Below are positions 12,073 to 22,929 of a stretch of DNA of 64,000 nucleotides, piece by piece. The stretch is taken from assembly GCA_021613535.1 (NCBI GenBank), contig CP075497.1, forward strand, positions 5,890,001 to 5,954,000, written 5' to 3'. The notes below the pieces were generated by a model that worked only from the letters and a program-made list of their open reading frames with translations, searched no databases and had not been told where the DNA came from. The number at the start of each line of letters is the position of its first letter. Within the stretch, counting starts at the first letter, position 1. The stretch comes from Adineta vaga. Its lineage: Eukaryota; Rotifera. Both the position numbers and the translations under genes were made by a program.

Positions 12073-13621
12073 ATAACTACACTGTATCAATAATGAATAA
12101 TGAGAATAGAAATGACAAATAGCATGACTTAATATGATTCTGATTGAGAAGAATATGTTGTTACTTTTTCCCTTGTCGACTGATGATGTGCTCTCATCAA
12201 AATCTATAGTAGACATATATATTTTCTTCTTCTCCTTCTTCTTCTTTTTTCTTTGTTCTTTCTTAGATTGTAAGAGAAAGAAAAAAAAGAATGTTAGTTC
12301 TCTTTTTCTGTACGTACTAAGAGCGTGATCGTCTTCTGTTTTCTTTCATCATCATCATCATCATTTGTCATTTGACGTTAGAATCCTATTCATCTACTCC
12401 ATTATAAGTCTACTCTATATTCTTCATTCGATACATAGTAAAAGCTAAAAGAAACGATCATCTAAACATCTGTCTGTACCTCGCGGGAAACTTGCAATGA
12501 GATGGAAATAAGTAGTCAACAAAATTTATCATTCGACACCATCAACAATCTTATTTATTATCTTTCTTTCTAAATGAGTAGCAAAGAAGAAGGGCAAAAA
12601 TGCTTGTCATATTTCTCAATCATTTGTTCTTCTCAACAACGTCTCTCAGAACGACGACTTAACATACATATATACACGCATGACACTTCCATTGACTCGA
12701 TACATGCATTTCCATATACATGTGTAGATGTATTGGGATTACTTATTGATAATAAATACAAGGCTATCATGGAATAGTCATGAAGAAAAAAAGAGAAGAA
12801 AATACTTCTCGCGACTTTGTTAGAGGACGAGCAATAGAAGAATTTGACATTATTATAAGCTATTTTCACACAGCATGTTTTTTATCGATAATTGTAACAC
12901 TTAAAAGAACAGATGTATATTCACTGTTGGATCATTTCTTATTGGAATTAAAAGATGAAATATATGTGAAGATAGGTTAGCAATTATTCGATGTTCTGAA
13001 AAGAATCTAACAACAAATAACAATTGTCTTGTCTTTCGACTAAATAAAAATTTTAATCGTGTGATTATCACTGTATACTCAGTTCTTTGAAATTATATTA
13101 TCACATACATAATTTCTGTAAAGTGTGCCAATCGATTTCAATGACATTCTCACCCTGAATGTCAAACAATTCTTATATAATTAACATTTCTAAACGATTT
13201 CATGAATAATAATAATATATATATATTGAAAATATCGAATTTATTCGTAATTATACTTGTAAACTCGTATATATAACAAAAACTGCTATGATCATTTATA
13301 TACAAAAGTTTCTATAACAATAATAATGTATCTGATCCATAAATTTGAGTGATATTTCGAAAGTTTATTCGATGTATTGCTTGATCACGATTTTCACTCG
13401 AATTGTTTTTTATTTTCAATTGTTGCTTTCTCTAATCGTCATGATTTGAAAGGCGTATTTTTGCTTTTCTTCTTCAATTTTTTGTGGCCGATAATGTTTT
13501 TAATGTTGAATAAACACTTCACCTCCTTTTTTCTCTCTTCTGGTATTTAAAAAAAAATTTAAAGCGAAGAGAAACAAACGAAAACTGTACATTCACATTG
13601 AAGAAATTATAAAATCTACTG
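12073..13621. other. Intergenic region between divergent genes
   Basis: This is 1.5 kb between the receptor start (minus) and the Ly6-like start (plus), and probably holds both promoters. It contains pyrimidine runs (12215-12270), a CAT trinucleotide run near 12346-12365 and TA repeats near 13210-13225. Several short open frames (for example 12574-12777 and 12780-12980) lack composition or similarity to support them. No RNA gene recognised. Confidence 0.5.
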
Positions 13622-14095
13622 ATGATAAAATTTTTGTTTATCGCCACATTTTTCGGTATGTTCTCAAATCTTTTCAAATCAACAGAAATCATTTATATTC
13701 TATCTTTATTTAGTTCTACTGAACTATGCTACTTCGTTCGACTGTTATGATTGTCAAAATTGTCAAATACCATTTAATAATCAAGCAAATACGGCCACAT
13801 GTACTACTGGAGTAAATCAATGTATAGTAAGTTTCGATGATGATATATTAGATTTATATAGAATTATTTGTTTTTATAGAAAATCACTGCAAAATTAGGT
13901 ACAGTTTATACATATGTTGCTAAACAATGTGGACCATGTTTGAATGAAACATTTTTATTTGGTGTAACTTATTTAAAAGTAGATTGTTGTTATGGATCAA
14001 CTTGTAATGGAACGACTACGTTATCAATATCGAAATTTTCAATCATTCTTTTTCTTGCTTTTTTATACATTTTAAATGTAAAATTGAATAAATAA
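13622..14095 (+). CDS. Small secreted Ly6/uPAR-like three-finger protein, probably GPI-anchored
   Basis: Three exons (13622-13655, 13714-13826, 13880-14095) give about 120 aa. A signal peptide (MIKFLFIATFFVLLNYATS) leads directly into CYDCQNCQ, followed by further cysteines and ending in VDCCYGSTCNG, the CC-x(4)-CN signature of the LU/three-finger fold. The last 25 residues are hydrophobic (FSIILFLAFLYILN) after a small Ser/Thr region, as expected for GPI attachment. LU-domain proteins are cell-surface modulators, some acting on nicotinic receptors. The nearby receptor gene is suggestive but not evidence of a link. AATAAA overlaps the stop. The next gene begins only 38 nt downstream. Confidence 0.78.
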
Positions 14096-14133
14096 ACGAA
14101 TAAGTAACTAAGGAATCATGCTTTTTAATTTAT

Positions 14134-14892
14134 ATGAAAAAAATCAATGCCGCTTGGATCATTCTTATTGGATTTTGTTGTCTTATTGTTATCGGTGAAG
14201 TTTTCTATCTAATCTATAGATTTTATATTAACTATATTTACAAAGGAAAACGAGCTTGGCATGAAATAACATCTCTATCAACGACGAAATCGGAAAAGAT
14301 AGATAGAAATGATTCAATTTCTCTGACACCAAGAGCATCGATAATACCACTCATTCAAGAATATCTTCCACATCATGTAAAAAAACAACCAAAACAAAGA
14401 AAAATGATAACTAAACTTCAATTTTCTGATCCACCTTTGAATGATAAAAATCTTAAATTAGAATGGGATGAAATGAATACAAAAAGTATTCATTATTTGA
14501 TCTTCTAAAAATTTATTCGATTCGATAATCTTCTAGGTCTATTTTCATTACAAATGCCATCTACTCAAACATTATTTTATACAATGACCGATCAATGTGA
14601 TTGTCAAGAATCTATACCAGATGAATCATCACGTAGCAAATTTTATTCAATTACATCTTCTGATGAACTTCTCACACCACCTTCATCTATCGAACAATTA
14701 TTATCTTTAGAAAATACTTCACATAAACAATTGTCCTTACGAACTCTTCTAAATCCATTAATCAATCTATCGAAACAATTGCTTACTAATGACAAATCTT
14801 CTGTAAAAAGCAATCTTTCTTCAAATCATACAATACTTGATATGGAACCAATGGAAATAATAAATATGACAAATGATGTTTTACAACCGTAA
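14134..14892 (+). CDS. Single-pass membrane protein, unknown family
   Basis: Two exons (14134-14485 and 14537-14892) joined by a 51-nt intron give about 235 aa. Residues about 7-30 form one strong hydrophobic span (WIILIGFCCLIVIGEVFYLIY), followed by a basic stop-transfer segment (KGKRAW). The rest is a hydrophilic, Ser/Thr- and Leu-rich tail with no known domain. The single span near the N-terminus and positive residues after it suggest the tail is cytosolic. Without the intron, the first frame would end at 14508. The start lies 38 nt after the stop of the Ly6-like gene on the same strand, so the two may share a transcript. A possible donor (GTAAGA) overlaps the final stop codon. Confidence 0.6.
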
Positions 14893-15403
14893 GAATCTAT
14901 ATTTTTGTACATCATCCATTTCTCACGATATCTAATAAATGACTATTAAACGAAAATATCATTCTAATGCTTACAAATGAACAATGAAAAACAAATATAT
15001 ATTTTTAGTACGATCATCGTCGAAAATAAAAAGATCTTTTCAGCATTTTAATTCATTAGTTAGATTAACTTATGTCGTCCATTCTTGGACTAATATTCTA
15101 CATTTAACTATCTTTTTTCGCTTGTAATCTTTCTCTCTATAATGAAAAAATTGAAATATTTTCAAAATAAAAGATTACGATCTAGAGTAACAAACGGTAT
15201 AAACGAGTGCATATTTATTTTCGTTTACGAATCATATGAAACGAAAACGAATCTGTGACGTAATGTGTACATCATATAAAGCATCGAATAAAATAAGAAG
15301 AAACAAAAAAAATAACCTTCGACACGTTTCTTCTTCACTATCAACACGTATATACATTTTAACTTAAACTAAGAAATATATCTTTTCAATTATTCGAACA
15401 ACT
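14893..15403. other. Intergenic region upstream of the questin-oxidase-like gene
   Basis: This is 511 nt of AT-rich sequence with no coding support. It presumably holds the 3' UTR of the single-pass protein gene and the promoter of the next gene. A pyrimidine-rich stretch near 15323-15345 precedes the next start. Confidence 0.45.
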
Positions 15404-16573
15404 ATGAATCAATCTTTATTGAATAGACTTTTATTACATTCATTTAAAAATTATCAAACACTCTTCAATGAATTAACATTTCATAATCATAATGCTCATC
15501 ATTTGGGTTCAATTTATTATATGGGTGCTTCCGACAGTAAACTAGAAAAAGCCTATGAAACTATGTGTAAAGAACTGGATCCATATGAAATATCACCAGA
15601 AAAGATAACTCTTTCTAATTGGCGAAACTTTCTTGGAAATAAACATTTTTGCAAAAGTTATGCTGATTTTTTTTATGAACAATTAACAACAAATGGAAAT
15701 AATTGGCAAAAGAAATTCAATGAATTTTTATTAGATAATAAACAACAACCATTAATTAATGGCGCTATTAGTGGAGTAGCACATCCGCTTATTCATATTG
15801 GTTATGCATATGAATTAAATAATGAAATTGTCGGTGCCGAAGCATTAACAATGGCAGCTGTTTGTTATAATTATCTTCATGAAATTGTAGATCAATTACA
15901 ACCACCCAATTCACCTTCGAAAACTACATTAGAAATCTTGCATGATGTTCGTTCGGATACTCATCTACCAATTTATGATAAACCTGGCGTAGGTAATCTT
16001 GAAAAGACAGTGAAAAATTGCCATGATCTTATTTTATCACATTATAATCAATGGAAAATAAACAAGGAAGATATTGATAAAACAATCGAAGAATTATTTG
16101 ATTTATCCGTCTATATTTATGGTGCAACACATAAATCTGATCAAATTGAATTTGATTTCTTTTTACTTCATTTATTAACATCAATGCATGCTATTCGCAT
16201 GATTCGTCCACATATTGATGATTTACAAATCTTACAACATATACTTTTTCAATATTTCTATTTTACTCTTGCTATTTATATCTCACAAGTACGACCGGAA
16301 ATTAATGAAAAACTCATTTGTGATTATAGTATTGATAATTCAACAAAGAATTGGAATTATGTTATCGATCGATCATTGAATACGGAATTAATTGATGATG
16401 CTCATCTTGTTAAAACAATCCGAGCATTACGAGATGCAGAACAAGTTTATGGAAATAAGAATGATTTTTATTTGAAAACTGCAGTTAAAACAGTCGATAA
16501 TATGAATTTAGAAAATCTTTGGGTTGGAGGACCAGATAATTCTCGACAATTGAATATACTTAAAAGTTCATAA
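15404..16573 (+). CDS. Questin oxidase-like protein (DUF4243 family)
   Basis: One uninterrupted frame of 389 aa. It matches the questin oxidase-like family in layout: an N-terminal HNHNAHHLGSIYYMGAS region, NWQKKFNEFLLD, then the conserved core NGAISGVAHPLIHIGYAYE followed by EIVGAEALTMAAVCYNYL, a middle Asp/His-rich helical part, and the C-terminal LVKTIRALRDAEQVYG. In fungi, members catalyse Baeyer-Villiger-type ring cleavage in anthraquinone and aflatoxin-type pathways, and bacteria have homologues of unknown role. The substrate here is unknown. There is no intron, whereas most neighbours have several. The family is not a standard animal one, so acquisition from a fungus or bacterium is plausible. 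AATAAA lies near 16600. The family call is fairly confident; the activity is not. Confidence 0.8.
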   Translation: MNQSLLNRLLLHSFKNYQTLFNELTFHNHNAHHLGSIYYMGASDSKLEKAYETMCKELDPYEISPEKITLSNWRNFLGNKHFCKSYADFFYEQLTTNGNNWQKKFNEFLLDNKQQPLINGAISGVAHPLIHIGYAYELNNEIVGAEALTMAAVCYNYLHEIVDQLQPPNSPSKTTLEILHDVRSDTHLPIYDKPGVGNLEKTVKNCHDLILSHYNQWKINKEDIDKTIEELFDLSVYIYGATHKSDQIEFDFFLLHLLTSMHAIRMIRPHIDDLQILQHILFQYFYFTLAIYISQVRPEINEKLICDYSIDNSTKNWNYVIDRSLNTELIDDAHLVKTIRALRDAEQVYGNKNDFYLKTAVKTVDNMNLENLWVGGPDNSRQLNILKSS

Positions 16574-17197
16574 ATTGTTTACTTTGAAGATTCAAGTGAA
16601 TAAACAAAAGAAAAATCATATTCATATTTTTTCATCTGATGTAATTTGACGAAGTGTTCACATTGATAACTTAAAAAAGTTCTTTTAAATTTTGTTTTAA
16701 ATAAATATCATCAGAAGCCAATAAACCTTTCATTTATTTACAATGATTTTCTTCTCGAACTAAATTCTTACGACTGATTTATAATCAGATCTTAATTGAT
16801 AAACTGAAGTCTATCATAGACATTTTTTCTTAACTTTTCGTACAGGTGATTATGATAGGTTTTTTTTTTGTAATATTTATAGAACGAAATGAAATACATT
16901 ATGAAATCAAACTATTCATTGTTTACATTTGAGGAGCATTTTTTGTTTTTGTTTTATTTTCACCATTACCATGCCTCTCGTTGTTCATTCATAGTGAATA
17001 TGTCTTCACGAATAGAACAAAAGAGACCAGTTACAATTTCATTGCCATTTCTTTCAGCGTCTTTCGTTTTCTTTTTTCGTTTAATGTTGATTTAAAACTT
17101 TCTTTTGTTGCATTCACGACAACCATCACTGTTTTTTTAACTAAATGCCAACGTCACATACTTTGATTTCACTGTTCTTCATCTTTTCTCAATAGCA
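16574..17197. other. Intergenic region with a 3' splice site touching the next start codon
   Basis: This is 624 nt without supported coding exons. A pyrimidine-rich tract from about 17170 ends in AG at 17194-17195, only 2 nt before the ATG at 17198. The site suggests a 5' UTR intron or spliced-leader addition for the downstream gene. Short open frames at 16889-17166 are T-rich and unconvincing. Confidence 0.5.
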
Positions 17198-20132
17198 ATG
17201 GCTGCAGCAACTTATCCAACACATCCGGACAATGCATATGCTGGCTTTGATGTACAAGGAGATCCTTACAATACAAATAATCCTGGTATGATACTGTTAT
17301 TCGATAGTTTTCTTTAGTTATTTTCTCGTTATTTTGTAGGTACCTATGATTCTGGTTTTGGAGCAATAGCTTCAAACGAATACGAATACCCACCCGATGC
17401 TTATAATAATGATTATCATGTTGATCAACATCAGCAACAGCAACAACAACAACCTTATTACTCGAATGACTATCAACAAGTTCCATATTCAAATGAAGAT
17501 TATACTACACAACAACCTCAACATAACCCATTGAATACATACGATCAACAACAGCAAGCTGTGCTACCAAATGCATACGGCCAACAACCTCAGAATGGTC
17601 ATGCAAATTCATATCCACAACAACAAACTCAAAATCATCCTTCAAATACATATGGTCAACAATCTCAGAACATCCCTTCGAATGCATACTCTCAACAACA
17701 TCCAAACGTTCCATCGAATATACATGGACAACAACCTCCAAATATTTATCCAAATTCACATACTCATCAACCACCAGTCAATAATCAGCAGCAACAACAA
17801 CATCAACAGCAACCTTTTTACCCAAATGACTATGAGCAATCTCCACATTCAAATAGTGGATATCATACACAACCAGTTCCGAATGTTCCTCTAAATACGT
17901 ATGCACAACCACAACCACAACCACCAATAAATAATCAACAAACTTATTATCCAAATCAATTTGAACAGTCTCCGTACGATAATAACGATTCTCTCTCACA
18001 ACAGCCTCCAAATCCATATGCACAACAACAACAATTTAATGGCTATCCAAATCCACAAGTACCTAGAATTCATCAGAGACCGATGCTCAATAATAATAAT
18101 AACGATGATTTCAATAATATGAATTCAATGCAACCTGCCTATAATCAGAATATGGACAATCAACATCCTGAATCAAGAAACTATCAAAAGGTATATCAGT
18201 TCAGATCTATACTCTTACCAGAAAATGTTTCTTTTTCATTTTTTTACAAATATGCAACTTTATTCAATTAGACATTTGTGGCAACAACACAACGACATCC
18301 GACATCTCCAGTTGATCATCAATATCATCCATCTGAAAATCAAACAAATAATCGTCCACCTAAACAAGAACAACAACGACATTATCCAACATCACCATCA
18401 CCTGCTGACTCTAATCATCAAATTTCAAAACCTCGTATATCTGTTGCTTCTATTCACCGTTCTTCAGTATCAAATAATAATGAGAATTATCAATTTGAAC
18501 CAATTGTTAAATCAAACAACACTCGACAAGAAACAAAAATTTTAAAACCAAATGGTTCACGAGATCAAATGACAAAGAAAAAAGATAATATTCGTGGAGA
18601 TAAATCGAAAGATCAAAATAAACCTGATGCAAAAAAATCAAAACTGAGCAATGTAAGTTCGCAAACTGAAGGACCAAGTGATTTGGAGAAAATGAAACGG
18701 AATCAGAAGCCAACAACAAGTAAAAACCATCGAGACAATGATTCACGTAGTGATGATGAACGACACGATCGAGATAAAACAAATCGAAATAAAAAACAAT
18801 CACATTCGCAATCAAAATCACAGAAAAGTCGTCGTGATCATTATCGTTCTGACGATGATTATAGTAGTGATGATGATGATGATGAAGGATGTCGACGATG
18901 TCGTTCACGAAAAACAACAACATATTCTGATACAAATCTTAATAGACATTCTCGTCTGCCTCCACTTCGTCGTCTAGGAAAATCATCTCATTATGATTCT
19001 CGTCAAGATCAACGATTACCTTCGAAACATACATCGCAAAGACGATTTTCACAATTTGATGAGTCTTTATCATTTGGATTACAATCTACTCGACGTGATC
19101 GTCATCAAATGACGAGAAATGCGAGTAATCATCGTGATACGCGCGATTTATCTCACGATCGTAATCGAATATCAAAACGAAAACAGGTAGAACAAAAACG
19201 TAGTACAACTAGACATGATAACGAACGTCGAGATGGCCATAAAAGTCATCGATCTCAATTAGGTCCGCTTAAAAGTACTCGAAATGATCATACGCATCGA
19301 AGACATCGTGGTACATGTGATAAATGTGGAAGATCATCACCGGAATCAGATGAGCATTCTTCAATCTTAGATGGAAGAGGCCGTATTAGACCAAACGAAA
19401 TACCTTTCTCACATCCACCAGTCCGATCAGGTTTGATTCTTTATCTTTCACTGATTTTATTAAAATTCTCTTTCTTTCTCTAGATACTTATGTAGAAACT
19501 GAACGAATACGTGCAGTCCGTGATGCTCAAGGTTATTATATTCCATATAAACCATATACTCTTAAAGATTATAATGTATTAAAGAAAAATTTTAAAGTTA
19601 ATCCATATTCTCAGCGAAACGAATCTCCAGTTGATCGAGTAAAGATATTATTACGTCTATTCATACTTCAAATCAATCAATCCATTCTGTTCTATTTTTA
19701 TTTAGAAAGAACTTCTAAAAAAAGGTCAAGAATATGGAACTTTCATCGAAAAGCAAGTCATCGATAGTTCTGATTCACGACCTGCTTTTTCAAAAGAGAA
19801 TCTACCCGTCAGACCTTGGCATGGTGGTATTAGCGTGTTACCAGATCCCGAAGATGCAGCTAAACGAGAACGAGTAGAGTCGATCCATTGATAAACTTTT
19901 GAATTAACAAAGCAATTCTTTGAATTTATTCTAGGCTATTGGATATGCTAAAATACAAGTGAGAAAATATCAGGAAACAGGCACAGCAAGAAGTCGTTCT
20001 CATAAATCCGATCGTGATCATTATGGTCACAACACTTTGCCAAGAATGAATGGTAATGAATCACATTTACGTATTTGCAGTATTTGCAATGGTATATGTA
20101 CAAAACCAAAGCAAAATCTTCGTCACACCTGA
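17198..20132 (+). CDS. Large Q/N/P-rich then R/S/D-rich low-complexity protein with a conserved-looking C-terminus
   Basis: Six exons (17198-17285, 17340-18190, 18272-19430, 19484-19638, 19706-19873, 19935-20132) give about 872 aa. Residues about 40-310 are rich in Q, N, P and Y, with repeated short units of the type SNxYGQQ/PNxYxQQ and polyQ runs. The next 380 residues are basic and acidic (RDxR, KSHR, SDDD). The C-terminal part is more ordered: YIPYKPYTLKDYNVLKK, PVRPWHGGISVLPDPEDAAKRER and AIGYAKIQVRKY. From memory this recalls ciliary proteins with a TLKDY-type motif (JHY-like), but I cannot confirm that. A cysteine cluster (ICSICNGIC) ends the protein. A different last exon (donor after 20052, acceptor at 20241-20242, stop at 20292) is equally good and replaces that tail with an acidic DDDDD end. 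Confidence 0.65.
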
Positions 20133-20671
20133 TATAAATGACTTATCCATTTGATTTTTATTGCTGAATATACATTTCGCTTTGATTTTTTGTTACAAAA
20201 TCCATTAATTTGATTAAAACTCTTTCTTTTGTTTATATATAGAATGGATCGACCAAACTAATCAAGTGCCCAATGATGATGATGATGACTAGTGTGAACG
20301 TGATCAGTTCTTTTTCTTTCTTCTTCTTTTTTTTATAACATATATATATATATTGTTAAAAGAGCATGAGATTGAACAGAATAAAAAACGAAGGTCTCTA
20401 GCATACAAAAAAATCAATGAATATACGTTGATTAAACCGTCTTCACAATTGATTTTTTTACCCCGGACATCATATCATAATCAATTTCTCAGTTGGATCA
20501 TTTCCGATCTCTTTTTTCCGTATCGATACATTTATAATCAGAGAACGGAAAAAAAGTTCCACTTGAATTAGATTGAGTAGTAGTGAGTAGAAAGAGAATG
20601 GGTAACCACATCGCCTTTTTTTTTATTCTTTTACAATAACTAATATTCATCGTAAGCCGTAGTTGTATACA
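20133..20671. other. 3' region of the Q/N-rich gene and promoter of the C1q gene
   Basis: This contains the alternative last exon of the Q/N-rich gene (20243-20292), a TA repeat at about 20340-20354, and AT-rich sequence leading to the next ATG at 20672. The open frame at 20353-20571 shows no recognisable features and I treat it as UTR. Confidence 0.45.
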
Positions 20672-21598
20672 ATGGCGTGGAAATTATGGATTATCAATGT
20701 TTGTTTAATACTAAATTGGATTCAAATCGTATCAATGACTAAAAAGAATAAAAATACGCGTGGATGTTTTGCAGAATTGAGATGTGGCGGTAAGATGAAA
20801 CGAATCATTTTTCAATGAATAAAATCCGTATATTTTTCGCTTCTATACGTATAGAAAGATCGGAAAATCTTTCAATTGCTGTTCAAGGTTTACCAGGTTT
20901 AATGGGAGTACAAGGACCCACAGGTAAATTTTAACTCCAGAAATACTATTTAATAAATGTCGCTTTTTAAGGTTTACCGGGACCCATGGGTTTACCAGGT
21001 TTAACAGGACCACCTGGTATGATCTATTTTTTGTTTTTCTTCTTTTCGTTTTATTATGACGATTACTTTTAGGACGTGATGGTTTTGTTGAACGTCCTCC
21101 TTCATTCTATGCAGAATTACGACGTTTATTCATTACAAAAAATACTGATAGTACACTTGCACCATGGACAATAAGTGAAACTGCCAATGCACCCGATATA
21201 TTGAATTATTTTTCTCCAGAAACTGGAATATTTACTGTGCCTATGGATGGTCTGTATCAATTCTTTTTAACAATTTCTGTTTCCAAAGCTAAAGTAAACA
21301 AAATATTAACAACAATTGGATTTAATAATAATTTTTTTTTCCTAATATGAAGGCATCGGTATTTATTTCTCGAAATGGAAAACGTGCATGTACTGTTTGG
21401 ATAGAATCAGTTGCTTCAATACAGAATGAAACACTAGCATGGGGTTGGGCAAGTGGTTCAATTGATTGTCTGTTACATTGTCATACAGGTGATCAAATAT
21501 CAACTGTTGCGTCTTATCGTCCAAATGAAAATTTCAATTCACAAGTTTACGGTTATTCATATTCAACATTTTCGGGCTATATGTTATTCAACAGTTAG
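20672..21598 (+). CDS. Secreted short-collagen C1q-domain protein
   Basis: Five exons (20672-20789, 20855-20923, 20972-21016, 21073-21293, 21353-21598) give 232 aa. A signal peptide (MAWKLWIINVCLILNWIQIVS) and a short Cys-containing linker (RGCFAELRCG) are followed by about ten Gly-X-Y triplets (GLPGLMGVQGPTGLPGPMG and on, ending GPPGRDG). The globular C1q part runs from FYAELRRLF through YFSPETGIFTVPMDGLYQFFLT to GYSYSTFSGYMLF. C1q/TNF-type proteins trimerise outside the cell and act in recognition or adhesion. The two N-terminal cysteines may link trimers. AATAAA lies at about 21616. It is convergent with PPT1, whose stop is 89 nt away. Confidence 0.9.
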
Positions 21599-21687
21599 AA
21601 TATTTTATTATGTATAAATAAAACTTCACCAAGAAAAGACTGAAAGAAAAAGAACCTTTTGTCTTTGTTTTTTCTTCTTCTACTCTT

Positions 21688-22691
21688 CTAATCTTTTAAA
21701 TATGGAATTATATTATCAATAAACCATTGATCACTAAATCGTAAATGATCAGTGTCTAATTCAATAAATTTAATACGTGATTGTTGATCCATAACTTTCA
21801 AACCTAATAGATCTTTTAGATATAATTCACTTTCTCGTAATGGCACTATTTTTGATATATCATTTTCAGCATAAAAACCAAAATGTTCACTTTCATGAGG
21901 ATATACCATTGTATCGCGTAAGAATTTTACCAAAACGAAATTACGAATCTTCAATAAATTTGTTCTATATTCTTCATTGAATGTTCGTTCTTGATTAATA
22001 TCAGCAAGAAAGACACTTACTTTACGATATAATGCCTCTTGATGAGCTAAATTATATATTATTATTGAGAAATAATTCTACTATTTAAAAAACAACTAAT
22101 ACATACGATCTTGCCAATATTGTGCTTGAACAAGATGTTTTTGTACGAATGATTCATAGACACCAAAACGTAATAAGTCGCGAATAAAATTACAGATAGT
22201 TATATTATCTCCGGGACATCGTGGAAATCCAAAAACGCCTTGATGTTGACCACCTATTGAAATCAAATTCAGCATTGGTGGATTAGGACAACGCTGAGCA
22301 ATAGCACGAAGAAATTGTCCACCTTGTGAAAAACTAACAAATGAATAAAAATTTCAAAAATTGTAAATCTTTCAATATTTCATTACCCAACTGCGTGATA
22401 ACCATTAGTTAGATTTTTGTCAGCTTTCAATAATTGACAAGCATAATCAATTTGATGATTAACATTCATAAAAAATCCATTTGCTGTATCTTCTTCAACA
22501 TTAGAACCAATTCGAACAGAATGAATGTATGGACTTGGTGTAATTTCTTTTTCAATCAATTTTATTATTGTTCCAAGACTCAAAGGATTACAACAACTAT
22601 CACCCATACCATGCCATAAAACAACTGGTGGTGAACCAGATGCGATAAAACCATGGCTAAGACAAAAAATAATACTGACAACGAACAACAT
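21688..22691 (-). CDS. PPT1: Palmitoyl-protein thioesterase 1
   Basis: Three exons (22691-22387, 22333-22107, 22046-21688) give 296 aa, against about 306 in vertebrates. It is a lysosomal hydrolase that removes palmitate from S-acylated proteins. A signal peptide ([19 protein letters not shown]) precedes [18 protein letters not shown]. The nucleophile motif [11 protein letters not shown] spans the first intron. The catalytic Asp lies in KFLRDTMV and the catalytic His in LDTDHLRFS, so the triad is complete. [15 protein letters not shown] and FLADINQER are further family marks. Its 3' end faces the C1q gene with a gap of only 89 nt, so 3' UTRs may overlap. Confidence 0.96.
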
Positions 22692-22929
22692 TGAAATGAA
22701 GGTTTGTTGTTTTTTTATCGAAATGTTTATCTACTTCGGAAGATATCTGATATGAAACAAAAATGACTCAATATTCTCAAACAACACCTGCAAAAAAAAA
22801 GTCTATGTGTTTGAGTATTAAATCTAAATGGTTAGAATGTCAAACATTTTATTCAAGTTGACAATTTCACATACAGTAGCAACAACAGTTTTTTTTAATT
22901 ATTTATACAAGTGCATAATGATCAAAACT

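Noticed and set aside
12574-12980. Two small plus-strand frames
   Set aside because: No recognisable domain or splice partners; the sequence lies in a divergent promoter region.
17505-18023. Long minus-strand frames opposite the Q/N-rich exon
   Set aside because: They mirror the CAA/CAT-rich coding strand; repeated V/D/H composition is a shadow.
18507-18977. His- and Ile-rich frames in other phases of the R/S/D-rich exon
   Set aside because: Composition follows from GAT/CAT-rich codons of the true frame, which splices in phase with both neighbours.
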